This document shows, piece by piece, positions 1 through 9,855 of a DNA stretch of 64,000 nt. The stretch comes from RPQJ01 sp963700045. GTDB taxonomy: Bacteria; Pseudomonadota; Gammaproteobacteria; Steroidobacterales; Steroidobacteraceae. Under the pieces are notes generated by a model. That model saw only the letters and a program-made list of their open reading frames with translations. It ran no database searches and was not told the origin of the DNA. Each line of letters opens with the position of its first letter. Positions within the stretch are counted from its first letter, which is position 1. The position numbers and the translations under genes are program-made. The DNA lies in the NCBI GenBank assembly GCA_963700045.1, contig CAVOWK010000012.1, positions 186,001 through 250,000 on the forward strand, read 5' to 3'.

Positions 1-6
1 CCACCG

Positions 7-471
7 TCACTGCGCAAACCCGGTGACATAGGCCGCGCAGCCCGCCTCGAAGCCCGGCCCCGCGCCTGCGCAGTGACAGGTGTCGTCGAGCTCGTTTTCA
101 CGCGCCCATTCGAAGCCGGCCTGTTCCGGGGTCACGGCCTCCTCCGCGAAGGCGCGGCACCCCTCCACGAACCCCGGGTCGTTCCGCGAGGTACAGGCGA
201 GGGCGTCGGCGATCCCGTTGCGCTCAGCCCAGTCGAAGCCGGCCTTGTGCGAGTTGCAGCGATCGTCAAGGCAGGCGTACCCGAGAAAGCCGCGCGGCGC
301 GTAGACCTGGCGGACAGCGGCGAGGTTGCAGGCAGCAGCGATGCCATTGCGCGCAGGCGCACCGGGCGGCAGCCCCAGCAGACCCATGCCAAGCAGTGCG
401 AGGCCGGATGTCCGGATGCAGCGGGACCAGCGTGCTGCAGGCACCGGCGCAGGAAACAGGGAATCGTCCAT
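7..471 (-). CDS. Secreted protein with tandem Cys motif, function unknown
   Basis: Predicted 154-residue protein with an N-terminal hydrophobic stretch (residues about 19-38) that looks like a signal peptide. The mature part holds a motif twice, AGFDWAERNGIAD then AGFEWARENELDD, each followed by Cys and a D/GPGF(V/E)xGC segment, so the mature protein is a small repeat domain with regularly placed Cys that could form disulfides in the periplasm. I chose the ATG at 471 because GGAGG lies 5 bases upstream; a GTG-type extension to 507 exists but has no such support. I do not recognise a named family. It stands alone, divergent from the thermonuclease gene at 596. Confidence 0.7.
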   Translation of the reverse strand: MDDSLFPAPVPAARWSRCIRTSGLALLGMGLLGLPPGAPARNGIAAACNLAAVRQVYAPRGFLGYACLDDRCNSHKAGFDWAERNGIADALACTSRNDPGFVEGCRAFAEEAVTPEQAGFEWARENELDDTCHCAGAGPGFEAGCAAYVTGFAQ

Positions 472-595
472 GCATGCCTCCACGCGGGCCGCCCTGGCCC
501 GGCACACACCACGCTACCGACGGCGCCGCAGGCTGCCGCTGGGATTTTGGACGCAGTTACCGCAGATTCACGTCTCGCACAGGCAGAATGCTGCG

Positions 596-1150
596 ATGCG
601 CACACTGCGAACCGTCGTCACCCTGGTCGTGTTGCTCGTCGCGGGTGTGCCCATCGTTGCGTCTGACCGTCCAGTCCTGCGCGGCACCGTCGTCGGCGTG
701 ATCGACGGCGACACCGCCGACATCCGCCTCGAATCTGGAATGATCCGCATCCGTTTGCACGCGATCGATGCGCCGGAATCGGGGCAACCGAACGGCAAGG
801 CGGCCAAGACCGCGCTGTCCCAGCTGATCTTTGGCAAGGCGGTCGAGGTGGAACCCTACGAGCAGGACCGCTACGACCGGCTGGTCGCTCGCGTGTGGCT
901 CGACGGCCAGGACGTCAACGCGGCAATGATCAAGACCGGCAATGCGTGGACGTACCGCCGGTATGCCGATGACCCTGCGTACTGCGCTTATGAGAAGGCG
1001 GCGCGCGACCTGGGACGCGGACTCTGGCATCTGCCACCCGCGGATCGGGCGGCGCCGTGGGAATGGCGGCAACGCAAGTCGCGCGCAGGCCACTTTACCG
1101 ACTACTCCCAGGAAACCGTCGCGACTTGTGTCGCAGCGCTTGGTCGGTGA
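596..1150 (+). CDS. Secreted thermonuclease (SNase) family protein
   Basis: Protein of 184 residues with an N-terminal signal segment (residues 1-22) followed by one staphylococcal-nuclease-like domain. Visible family signatures are VVGVIDGDTADIRL, the RIRLHAIDAPES stretch with the catalytic-type Arg and Glu, and YDRLVARVW with the second Arg. Known members cleave DNA/RNA with Ca2+; export to the periplasm or outside is inferred from the leader. The C-terminal part (PWEWRQRKSR and a late Cys) is typical of bacterial thermonuclease homologues. The start at 596 gives a clean signal peptide; longer in-frame versions start inside non-coding sequence. Confidence 0.85.
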   Translation: MRTLRTVVTLVVLLVAGVPIVASDRPVLRGTVVGVIDGDTADIRLESGMIRIRLHAIDAPESGQPNGKAAKTALSQLIFGKAVEVEPYEQDRYDRLVARVWLDGQDVNAAMIKTGNAWTYRRYADDPAYCAYEKAARDLGRGLWHLPPADRAAPWEWRQRKSRAGHFTDYSQETVATCVAALGR

Positions 1151-1243
1151 CCCGGCTCGGTCGCGTGACGATAGAGGGCGGCGGAATGGACACCCTGCAC
1201 CGCGCGGCCTGCCGCGCAAGAGCAGGCAGGTGCAGCTGCGGGA

Positions 1244-1441
1244 TCAGACGTGCTTGACGCCGCCGATGCGTACGCGGGGAGCGACAACCGACTTGGGTGA
1301 CCTGGGCTTGCGCGCACCTGCCGCCTCCCAGGCCGTATGTACCGCATGCTCGACGACGTCGAGCAGCACGAGGGCCATAAGAATCAAGGCAATGATGTCG
1401 ACGCCAAGCAATTGGAACGTCTCCATCCAGGACATTTCCAT
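1244..1441 (-). CDS. Small single-pass membrane protein
   Basis: Predicted 65-residue protein with one hydrophobic helix (residues about 12-30, GVDIIALILMALVLLDVVEH) and a short basic C-terminal tail. Coding is supported by a good ribosome site, GGAGGA about 8 bases before the ATG on the minus strand, and by the sensible membrane-protein layout. No family recognised. It lies between the thermonuclease gene (opposite strand) and a 320-base gap, so it is probably transcribed alone. Confidence 0.6.
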   Translation of the reverse strand: MEMSWMETFQLLGVDIIALILMALVLLDVVEHAVHTAWEAAGARKPRSPKSVVAPRVRIGGVKHV

Positions 1442-1704
1442 GATCGTCTCCTCCGTCGGTGCCTGGCGTGCCGCCTGGCGGTCATCAGGCCATGCCAGTT
1501 CACAGGTTCAGTCTCCTGCAACGGCGCGCCGGAACATCGACTTGAGGTGATCCTAATCCAGTTTTGCTGCTATGCAGCAGACCCAGCTCTCACTTTTGGC
1601 GCAGCCATCTGATGCGGCTAAGTAATTTGTGCAACCGGCTAATGATTAATCGATAGGGAAATGGACCTATGGCCGCGTGGCTGGACGTGATCCAAAAACC
1701 AGAA

Positions 1705-1721
1705 GGCCGGCATTGCCGGCC
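1705..1721 (-). terminator. Hairpin after the 1763-2158 gene, possible terminator
   Basis: GGCCGGC-ATT-GCCGGCC forms a perfect 7-bp stem with a 3-base loop. On the minus strand it is followed by TTCTGGTTTTT, so it resembles a Rho-independent terminator for the gene ending at 1763. The T-run is interrupted, so termination is likely but not certain. Confidence 0.5.
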
Positions 1722-1725
1722 CTCT

Positions 1726-1753
1726 GACTAACCCCTAACCCCTATCCCCTAGT
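1726..1753. repeat. Telomere-like CCCCTAA short tandem repeat, copy 1
   Basis: Short degenerate tandem of a 7-base unit (ACCCCTA), preceded by GACTA and ending TAGTC. The same tract recurs at 6254-6286 before hutI, matching base for base through 24 positions. Both lie between genes. Confidence 0.75.
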
Positions 1754-1762
1754 CACTTCCAC

Positions 1763-2158
1763 TCAGGGGAACTGGATCTTTCCACGAGGCGGCGTTCCCT
1801 GGCCCAACGCGGCAGCGGCTCCCGCGTCCGGAATCACGATCGACGACGCCTGCTGCCGGCGCATCTCCTGCAGTTCCTGCATGGTCTCGTCGAAAGCGAT
1901 CTTGGCGCCGTCGGCAAAGCCTGCGCAGGCTGCGGCCAGGCTCGTGGCGGGAATCTCGAACGACAGCGGCAGCACGCCGGCCGGCGTCATGATCTGTGCC
2001 TGGCCCACGTAGACGGATGCGCGTGCCGGATCGGCCGAGCCGTCGGACTTTACCGGCGTCATCACGCGTATCGTGCCGACCTTGCGATCGGAATACGTGT
2101 CCTCGCGATAGAGGTCATTGACGTCCATGCGGGGATCGGGTGCGTTCGGGCCAGCCAT
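1763..2158 (-). CDS. Hypothetical cytoplasmic protein
   Basis: Predicted 131-residue protein without signal peptide or membrane segment. The middle (VYVGQAQIMTPAGVLPLSFEIPATSL) alternates like a beta-rich fold and is followed by a helix rich in Glu/Gln (FDETMQELQEMRRQQ). Coding is supported by GAGGA before the ATG and by the terminator-like hairpin after the stop. Family not recognised; no functional clue from the neighbours. Confidence 0.65.
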   Translation of the reverse strand: MAGPNAPDPRMDVNDLYREDTYSDRKVGTIRVMTPVKSDGSADPARASVYVGQAQIMTPAGVLPLSFEIPATSLAAACAGFADGAKIAFDETMQELQEMRRQQASSIVIPDAGAAAALGQGTPPRGKIQFP

Positions 2159-2218
2159 GTCTGCGTCCTCAGGGTGTGTCCGTGCCGCGCGACGCGCGGC
2201 GAATGCCGGGGCACGTTA

Positions 2219-2440
2219 TCAGAATTTCGCGTCGCCTTGGCCGCCGGCGGGGCCGTTCCCAAGGCCGAGCCAGCGGCCCTCGCGCGGCCACGGCGACAGC
2301 GCCAGGTAATAGAACAGGATCAGGTTCACGAGCGGGATCGACGCCATGATCGCGAGCCAGGGCGGAAAGCCCATGCGCGGCAGGATCTTCCAGAACGCGA
2401 CGAGTTGCAGCAGCGAGAGGATGAAAAAAGCGCGGATCAT
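2219..2440 (-). CDS. Small two-helix membrane protein
   Basis: Predicted 73-residue protein: helix one at about residues 3-18 (AFFILSLLQLVAFW), helix two at about 28-48 (LAIMASIPLVNLILFYYLAL), then a Gly-rich hydrophilic tail. GGAG sits 6 bases before the ATG. It is codirectional with the gene ending at 1763, 60 bases upstream of it, and may be cotranscribed. Function unknown. Confidence 0.65.
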   Translation of the reverse strand: MIRAFFILSLLQLVAFWKILPRMGFPPWLAIMASIPLVNLILFYYLALSPWPREGRWLGLGNGPAGGQGDAKF

Positions 2441-2641
2441 GCGGCACTCCAGCAGCGGGCGGCTCCAGCGGCGGCTGCAATGATATCCCGTACGGATTCC
2501 ACGCGAGTCGGCCGCTGTGCCGGTCCGATCGGCAGGGCCGTCGGCATTTGCGCCGGAACGATTCGGGCAGAGCCGATTTTCAAGACGAAAAGAGTTAACT
2601 TGTCAGCCCCCTATGACGTCACAAGCGTTGCGGAGCCGGAC

Positions 2642-4462
2642 ATGAGCAAGCTGGTGGAATGCGTGCCCAATTTTTCCGAAGGGCGCGACGCCGCGGTGAT
2701 CCGCGGCATCGCGGCGGAGATCGAGGCTGTACGCGGCGTGACGCTGCTCGACGTCGATCCGGGCGAAGACACCAACCGCACGGTAATCACCTTCGTCGGA
2801 CCGCCCGAGGCGGTGGTCGAGGCGGCCTTCCGCGCCGGCAAGCGCGCCGCCGAAACCATCGACATGACGAAACATCACGGCAGCCACGCGCGCATGGGCG
2901 CGATGGACGTCTGCCCCTTCGTGCCTGTCGCCGGTGTCACCATGGCCGACTGCGTGGCGCTGGCCAGGGAATGCGGCCGCCGCATCGGCGACCTGGGCAT
3001 CCCGGTGTACCTCTACGAGCACGCCGCAACGAACCCGCTCCGCAGCAACCTTGCCGCCGTGCGGGCCGGCGAGTACGAGGGACTGGCAAGCAAACTGGCG
3101 CAGCCGGACTGGAAGCCCGATTTCGGCCCGGCCAGGCACAATCCGCGGTCCGGCGCCTACATCATCGGCGCGCGCGAGTTCCTGATCGCCTACAACGTCA
3201 ACCTTGCAACCACCGACAAGCGGTACGCGGACGACATCGCCTATAACCTGCGCGAGCGCGGCCGCCACAAGCGCAGCGGCAACGTCGCGCCTTTCTACTA
3301 CAAGGGCGAGGTGGTGGAGTTCGGCAAGGACCGCTTCCCCTGCGGCGCCTGCGATCACGTTGCGAAGTCATGGGACGCGCTTGCGGCGCATTACCGCGAC
3401 GCCCACGACAGGGACCTGGCCGCCCGCTACGCCGCACTCGGCTACCCGGCCGAGGCGGTCGCGGGAAGGCCCGTGTACGCGGACGGCCGCTTCGCGCACG
3501 TCAAGGCGGTCGGCTGGGTGGTCGACAAGTACCGTCGCGCGCAGATATCCATCAACCTGACCGATTTCAAGGTGACGCCGGCCCATGCGGTCCTGGAGGC
3601 CGCGCGGGAGGAAGCCGCGCTGCGCGGCATTGCCGTCACCGGTTCCGAGATCGTCGGCGTGGTCCCGTTCGACGCGATGCTGGAGTCCGGCCGCTACTAC
3701 CTGCGACGCATGCGCAAGTCCACCGGGCTCCCCCTTGGCGACGTGATCGAAACCGCGGTGCAGGCCATGGGCCTGCGCGACGTCGCGCCGTTCGAAACGG
3801 AGAAGAAGGTACTGGGCCTGCCGCGCCCCGCCGGTGACCTGGTCCGCAAGACAGTCGGCGAGTTCGTCGACGAGGTCTCGCGCGACACGCCAGCTCCGGG
3901 CGGCGGTTCGATCGCCGCGCTGTCGGGTTCGATCGGCGCGGCGCTGGCCGCGATGGTCGCGAACCTCACGGCCGGCAAGGCCGAGTTTGCCGGCCGCTAC
4001 GCGGAACTGGACGAGCTTGCCGCCAGGGCGCAAGGCATCAAGGACCTCCTGCTGGCAGCGGTCGACGCGGACACGCAGGCCTTCAACGGCGTCATGGATG
4101 CCCTGCGCATGCCGAAGGACACGCCGGAGCAGAAATCCGCGCGCAGCCAGGCGCTCCAGTCCGGCTACATGCACGCCACCGAGGTCCCGTTGCAGACTGC
4201 CCGGCAGTGCCGCGCGGCACTGGAACTGTGCCTGCTGGCCGCGCGCTGCGGCAACGACGTCATGATTACCGACGCCGGAGTCGGCGCCCTGGTCGCCCTC
4301 GCGGGGGTGAAGGGTGCGGCCTACAACGCGCGCATCAACCTGAAATCGATCAAGGACCCCGAATTCGTCGAGCGCGCCGGCGCCGAGATCGCGCACCTCC
4401 TCGACGAGAGCCGGAACATTGCCGACCTCGTCGAAAGCGAGGTCGAGCGCGTGGTGGGCTGA
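2642..4462 (+). CDS. ftcD: Bifunctional glutamate formimidoyltransferase / formimidoyl-THF cyclodeaminase
   Basis: Last step of one route of histidine degradation: transfers the formimino group from formiminoglutamate to tetrahydrofolate, then releases ammonia. About 606 residues: an N-terminal formiminotransferase part opening with VECVPNFSEGRD, and a C-terminal cyclodeaminase helical domain (from about residue 400, with PAPGGGSIAALSGSIGAAL). Between them, residues 234-255 match a C2H2 zinc-finger spacing (C-x2-C-x12-H-x4-H). The fused mammalian enzyme is about 540 residues, so this one is longer, partly by that insertion. Start chosen at the ATG beginning MSKLVECVPNF. hutU and hutI follow on the same strand. 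Confidence 0.92.
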   Translation: MSKLVECVPNFSEGRDAAVIRGIAAEIEAVRGVTLLDVDPGEDTNRTVITFVGPPEAVVEAAFRAGKRAAETIDMTKHHGSHARMGAMDVCPFVPVAGVTMADCVALARECGRRIGDLGIPVYLYEHAATNPLRSNLAAVRAGEYEGLASKLAQPDWKPDFGPARHNPRSGAYIIGAREFLIAYNVNLATTDKRYADDIAYNLRERGRHKRSGNVAPFYYKGEVVEFGKDRFPCGACDHVAKSWDALAAHYRDAHDRDLAARYAALGYPAEAVAGRPVYADGRFAHVKAVGWVVDKYRRAQISINLTDFKVTPAHAVLEAAREEAALRGIAVTGSEIVGVVPFDAMLESGRYYLRRMRKSTGLPLGDVIETAVQAMGLRDVAPFETEKKVLGLPRPAGDLVRKTVGEFVDEVSRDTPAPGGGSIAALSGSIGAALAAMVANLTAGKAEFAGRYAELDELAARAQGIKDLLLAAVDADTQAFNGVMDALRMPKDTPEQKSARSQALQSGYMHATEVPLQTARQCRAALELCLLAARCGNDVMITDAGVGALVALAGVKGAAYNARINLKSIKDPEFVERAGAEIAHLLDESRNIADLVESEVERVVG

Positions 4463-4542
4463 TCCTCAGGACGTCTGCCGCCTGTGCTGACCGGACACGC
4501 CGAGCCTGAATCCAACCGTCGCAGGGATGCTATAAGGCGCGC

Positions 4543-6219
<1,677 letters not shown>

Positions 6220-6253
6220 AGACGCCATCGTCTCAGTTCGCGCGGTACCTTCC

Positions 6254-6286
6254 GACTAACCCCTAACCCCTATCCCCTAACCCCTC
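6254..6286. repeat. Telomere-like CCCCTAA repeat, copy 2, abutting hutI
   Basis: Tandem of the ACCCCTA unit with one variant unit (TATCCCC), ending two bases before the hutI ATG at 6289. It shares GACTA and the next 19 bases with copy 1 at 1726. Because it fills the space where a ribosome site should be, hutI has no visible Shine-Dalgarno sequence. Confidence 0.8.
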
Positions 6287-6288
6287 AA

Positions 6289-7506
6289 ATGCGCAGCATT
6301 TGGCGCAACCTCTCCCTCCTCACCTGCGATGACGGGCGCCGCGTCTTTTCGGACGGCGCTGTCGTCACTGAAGACGACACGATCACGTGGGTCGGCGCAG
6401 CGCAGGACCTGCCGACAGGCGTGGCAGCCGATCGCACCCTCGAACTCGCGGGCCGCTGGCTGACGCCGGGACTCATCGACTGTCACACGCACATCGTGTT
6501 CGGTGGTCAGCGCGCCGCGGAGTTCGCGCGCCGCACCGCCGGCACGAGTTACGCTGACATCGCACGCGAGGGCGGCGGCATCCTGAACACCGTGCGCGCG
6601 ACCCGCGCCGCCAGTGTCGATGAACTGGTGCGACGCAGCGAGCCACGGCTGCGTGCGCTGCTGCAGGAAGGCGTGACGACGGTCGAGATCAAGTCGGGGT
6701 ACGGTCTCGATTTCGAGTCCGAGCGGCGCATGCTGCTTGCGGCCCGCGCACTGGAGCAGCGGTTGCCGGTCACGGTCGTGACCTCGTTGCTCGCAGCGCA
6801 CGCGACGCCGCCCGAGTTCAAGGGACGCGAGGACGCCTACATCGACTTGATCGCCGAGGAGTGGTTGCCGCGGCTCGCCCGGGAGCGGGCGCTGGTCGAC
6901 ATGGTGGATGCGTACTGCGAGAGCATCGCGTTCAGCGCGGCGCAGTGCGACCGGCTCTTTGCCGCTGCGAAAGCGCACGGCTGGCCGGTGCGACTGCATG
7001 CCGAGCAGATCAGCAACATCGGTGGCAGCCGCATGGCCGCGCGTCACGGTGCGCTGGCCTGCGATCATCTCGAATACGCGACGGAGGACGACGCGATCGA
7101 ACTGGCGCGGGCCGGCACCGTCGCGGTGCTGCTGCCCGTCGCGTATTACGTGCTCGCCGATCCGCGCCTGCCGCCGATCGACCTGTTCCGCGCACACCGC
7201 GTGCCCATGGCGGTCGCGAGCGACGCGAATCCCGGCTCGGCGCCCGGCGCATCGCTGCAGACCGCGATGAACATGGCCCGCCGGCTGTTCGGCATGACGA
7301 GCAACGAGGTGCTCGACGGTGTCACGCGCAATGCCGCCCACGCGCTCGGGCTGGGCGATCGGCTGGGTCAGATCGCGCCGGGCTTCCGGGCGGACTTCGC
7401 GGCGTGGTCGATCGATACGCCTGACGAACTCGGTTACTGGATCGGCTTCAATCCGTGCAGCATGGTCGTGCGCGGTGGCGAGATCGTGCTGGAGCGGGAC
7501 GCATGA
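6289..7506 (+). CDS. hutI: Imidazolonepropionase
   Basis: Hydrolyses imidazolone-5-propionate to N-formimino-L-glutamate, the substrate of the upstream FtcD. 405 residues, normal for the amidohydrolase-superfamily enzyme. Seen: the metal-binding DCHTHIVFGG after the beta strand TPGLI, IKSGYGLDFESE, LLAAHATPPE, the HAEQISNIGG metal ligand His, and SDANPGSAP with the catalytic Asp. The ATG follows the CCCCTAA repeat immediately, so initiation may depend on the hutU transcript or an unusual leader. Stop at 7506 leaves about 150 bases before the next gene. Confidence 0.96.
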   Translation: MRSIWRNLSLLTCDDGRRVFSDGAVVTEDDTITWVGAAQDLPTGVAADRTLELAGRWLTPGLIDCHTHIVFGGQRAAEFARRTAGTSYADIAREGGGILNTVRATRAASVDELVRRSEPRLRALLQEGVTTVEIKSGYGLDFESERRMLLAARALEQRLPVTVVTSLLAAHATPPEFKGREDAYIDLIAEEWLPRLARERALVDMVDAYCESIAFSAAQCDRLFAAAKAHGWPVRLHAEQISNIGGSRMAARHGALACDHLEYATEDDAIELARAGTVAVLLPVAYYVLADPRLPPIDLFRAHRVPMAVASDANPGSAPGASLQTAMNMARRLFGMTSNEVLDGVTRNAAHALGLGDRLGQIAPGFRADFAAWSIDTPDELGYWIGFNPCSMVVRGGEIVLERDA

Positions 7507-7583
7507 ACGCAGCACGGAATGACATGAGCGATCGGTAAGGCTGGGCTCGCCGAATCACCAGCCGCCCGGCACAACGACAGCTT

Positions 7584-7613
7584 TTGCGGCGTCCCGCGGG
7601 TCCGGCGTATCCT
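7584..7613 (+). promoter_or_regulatory. Possible sigma70-type promoter
   Basis: TTGCGG and TATCCT separated by 18 bases, about 40 bases before the lipoprotein gene at 7655. Only a partial match to the consensus, so weak evidence. Confidence 0.25.
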
Positions 7614-7654
7614 GCACGTCCTGCACCTGGCCAGAGTTGCGCGAAATCCCTGCG

Positions 7655-9298
7655 ATGAAGCTGAAATCAGTCGTCTGCGGCACCGCTGTCGCCGCGCTCC
7701 TGCTCGCGGGCTGCGACCGGCGCAAGGACGAACCGCCCCCTGTACCCGACCCGCAGTCGGCCCCTGCAACGGGCGCCGCGAAGACAGCTGCGGGCGAGAG
7801 CCACCTGCCACCGGGCATCGACTGGTTCGAAGGCGACGTCGACGCGGCATTTGCGGCCGCCAGGACGGCCGACAAGCCGGTGTTCCTGTACTGGGGCGCC
7901 GAGTGGTGCCCGCCCTGCGCGCAGATCAAGACGACGATCTTCAGCAGGCGCGAGTTCCAGGAGCGCTCACGCCTGTTCGTGCCCGTCTACCTCGACGGCG
8001 ACACACCCAGTGCGCAGAAGTACGGCGAGCGCTTCGGCGTGGTCGGCTACCCGACGATGATCCTGTTCACGCCGGACGGCACGGAAATCACGCGCCTGCC
8101 AGGTGGCGTCGACGTCGCACGCTACGCCAGAATTCTCGACGTCGCGCTCGCCGACGCGCGCCCCGTCAGTGACATCCTTGCAGCCGCTCGCAGCGGCGGC
8201 GCCGTCACTTCGAACGACTGGAAGCTGCTCGCGTATTACTCCTGGAGCACCGACGCCGGTCACGTGCTGCCGGCCGACCGGCAACTGGACACCTTCCGCG
8301 CGCTCGCGCATCGCTGCCCCGCCGAATTGCCGGCGGAATGCGCGCGATTCATCTTCGCTTACCTTGGTGCTGCTGCCGCTGCGTCGGAGCCCGGCAAGCC
8401 AGCACTCGACGGGCTCGAGCGTGCCGACGCTCGCCGCCGATTGCTGGCGACGTTGCCGTCGCCGGCGGTCCAGGCGGCAAACGTCGACAACCTGCTGTAC
8501 GGCGCCAGGGACGTGATCGGTGTGCTGTCGAGCGACGGCACGCCCGAACGCTCCCAGCTCACTCGCGCCTGGAGCGATGCGCTCGATCAACTCGGTGGCG
8601 AAGGCAGGCCGCTGTCGGCGGCGGAGGAACTGCTGCGCGTTCGCGCGCGCGTGATGCTCGCCAGACTCGACGCGCCCAGCGCACCGCTGCCGCCGGCACT
8701 GCTCGACGCAGCTCGCCAGGCTGTCGCGCGCACCGATGCTGCCACGCCGGCCGGTTACCCGCGACAGGCGGCAATCAACGCAGCTGCCAACCTGTACTGG
8801 GAAGCGGGCCTCGACGCTGAGGCCAACACGCTGCTGACCGCCGAACTCGAGAAGTCCAGTGCCCCCTACTATTTCATGCTCGACCTCGCCGACCTCGCCG
8901 AGAAGGCGGGCCGCAAGCAGGAGGCGGTGGACTGGCTGGCCCGTGCGTACGCCGGCGCGAAGGGCCCGGCCACGCGCTTCCAGTGGGGTTACAACTACCT
9001 CGTGGGCCTGCTGGAGATGACGCCCGAAGACGTGCAGGGCATCGAGCGCGCGGGGCTTGCGGTGCTTGGCGAACTGGACGGTTCCCCCGACGCCTTCTAC
9101 CAGCGCACGCGCATGCGGCTCGAGCAGCTCGACGGCATGCTGCTGGAATGGGGCCAGACCGGTGCAGCCGCCAGGGTGATCGAGACCCTGCGCGCACGCA
9201 CGGGTGAAATCTGCCGCAAGCTGCCGGAGAAAGATGCAGGCCGCGCGAACTGCGAGAAGTTCCTTACCGCGAAAGCGCGTCCCACTCAGGCCGCGTGA
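7655..9298 (+). CDS. Thioredoxin-fold lipoprotein
   Basis: 547-residue predicted lipoprotein: signal segment ending in a LLLAGC lipobox (Cys at residue 20), a Pro-rich linker, then a thioredoxin-like domain with WCPPC (about residues 84-88) and the cis-Pro region GYPTMILF. Together these suggest a membrane-anchored periplasmic thiol-disulfide protein related to the DsbD C-terminal domain. The remaining about 350 residues are helical and look TPR-like (LYWEAGLDAEANTLL, LADLAEKAGRKQEAVDWLARAY), a plausible partner-binding part. The ATG at 7655 gives the clean lipoprotein leader. Its end overlaps the convergent GNAT gene by 35 bases. Confidence 0.8.
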   Translation: MKLKSVVCGTAVAALLLAGCDRRKDEPPPVPDPQSAPATGAAKTAAGESHLPPGIDWFEGDVDAAFAAARTADKPVFLYWGAEWCPPCAQIKTTIFSRREFQERSRLFVPVYLDGDTPSAQKYGERFGVVGYPTMILFTPDGTEITRLPGGVDVARYARILDVALADARPVSDILAAARSGGAVTSNDWKLLAYYSWSTDAGHVLPADRQLDTFRALAHRCPAELPAECARFIFAYLGAAAAASEPGKPALDGLERADARRRLLATLPSPAVQAANVDNLLYGARDVIGVLSSDGTPERSQLTRAWSDALDQLGGEGRPLSAAEELLRVRARVMLARLDAPSAPLPPALLDAARQAVARTDAATPAGYPRQAAINAAANLYWEAGLDAEANTLLTAELEKSSAPYYFMLDLADLAEKAGRKQEAVDWLARAYAGAKGPATRFQWGYNYLVGLLEMTPEDVQGIERAGLAVLGELDGSPDAFYQRTRMRLEQLDGMLLEWGQTGAAARVIETLRARTGEICRKLPEKDAGRANCEKFLTAKARPTQAA

Positions 9299-9848
9299 TC
9301 GCGTACTTGACCGCCGCACGCTCTGCCTCGCTGCGGCCATCGACCACGTCCTGGGCGTAGACGAATTCGCCGGCTCGCCGCAACCCGCATTTTTCCATCA
9401 CGTGCTGCGAGGCGCGGTTGCCGAGCAGCGTGCGGGCCGAAATCCTTGCAAGGCCCAGCCCGTTGAATCCGTGCGCGAGCAACGCGCGGGCGCCCTCGGT
9501 TGCATACCCCCAGCCCCAGGCCGGGCGCCGGAACCGGTAGCCCAGTTCGACGTACTCCGGCTCGATGCGGTCATCGCGCAGGTGGAACCAGCCGAGGAAC
9601 TCGCCCGTGTCGCGGCGTTCGGCGGCGAAATACCCCAGCCCCGGCTGTGCCTGGTAAATGGCCAACCAGCGCGGCAGGTAGGTTTCGACATAAGCCGAAC
9701 GCGGTGTCGGCTGGCCGTAGGTGATGTAGCGCATCACTTCCGGATCCGCATCCAGTGCCACCAGCAAGTCCGCATCCGCCGGCACGAATCGCCGCAGCCG
9801 CAGCCGCCCCGTCTCAAGTAGGATGTGCACGGTCACAGGTCCATTCAC
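9264..9848 (-). CDS. GNAT family N-acetyltransferase (RimJ/RimL-like)
   Basis: 194 residues with the layout of GNAT acetyltransferases that modify N-termini or small amines using acetyl-CoA: N-terminal TGRLRLRRFVPADADLL, the beta-bulge region YFAAERRDTGEFLGWFHLR, the acetyl-CoA loop WGWGYATEGARALL, and the closing GNRASQHVMEKCGL. Substrate unknown. The marked start is a GTG; other GTG codons at 9836 and 9830 are possible. Its start lies 7 bases from the oppositely oriented threonine aldolase start, so their promoters must overlap each other's coding sequence or the real start is further in. Confidence 0.85.
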   Translation of the reverse strand: MNGPVTVHILLETGRLRLRRFVPADADLLVALDADPEVMRYITYGQPTPRSAYVETYLPRWLAIYQAQPGLGYFAAERRDTGEFLGWFHLRDDRIEPEYVELGYRFRRPAWGWGYATEGARALLAHGFNGLGLARISARTLLGNRASQHVMEKCGLRRAGEFVYAQDVVDGRSEAERAAVKYAITRPEWDALSR

Positions 9849-9855
9849 GCGTCCA

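Larger units (their letters stand above)
1442..1762. other. Gene-free stretch with AT-rich segment, hairpin and CCCCTAA repeat
   Basis: No supported coding sequence. About 1612-1672 is clearly more AT-rich than its surroundings and may hold the promoter of the small membrane gene at 1441 (minus strand). The right half has a hairpin at 1705-1721 and a CCCCTAA-type repeat at 1726-1753, annotated separately. Confidence 0.5.

Noticed and set aside
557..1219. 220-residue open frame on the minus strand over the thermonuclease gene
   Set aside because: Arg/Ala/Gly-rich shadow of the plus-strand gene, without recognisable domain or ribosome site.
1726..1753. CRISPR repeat
   Set aside because: Simple 7-base tandem, no unique spacers and no cas genes in the window.
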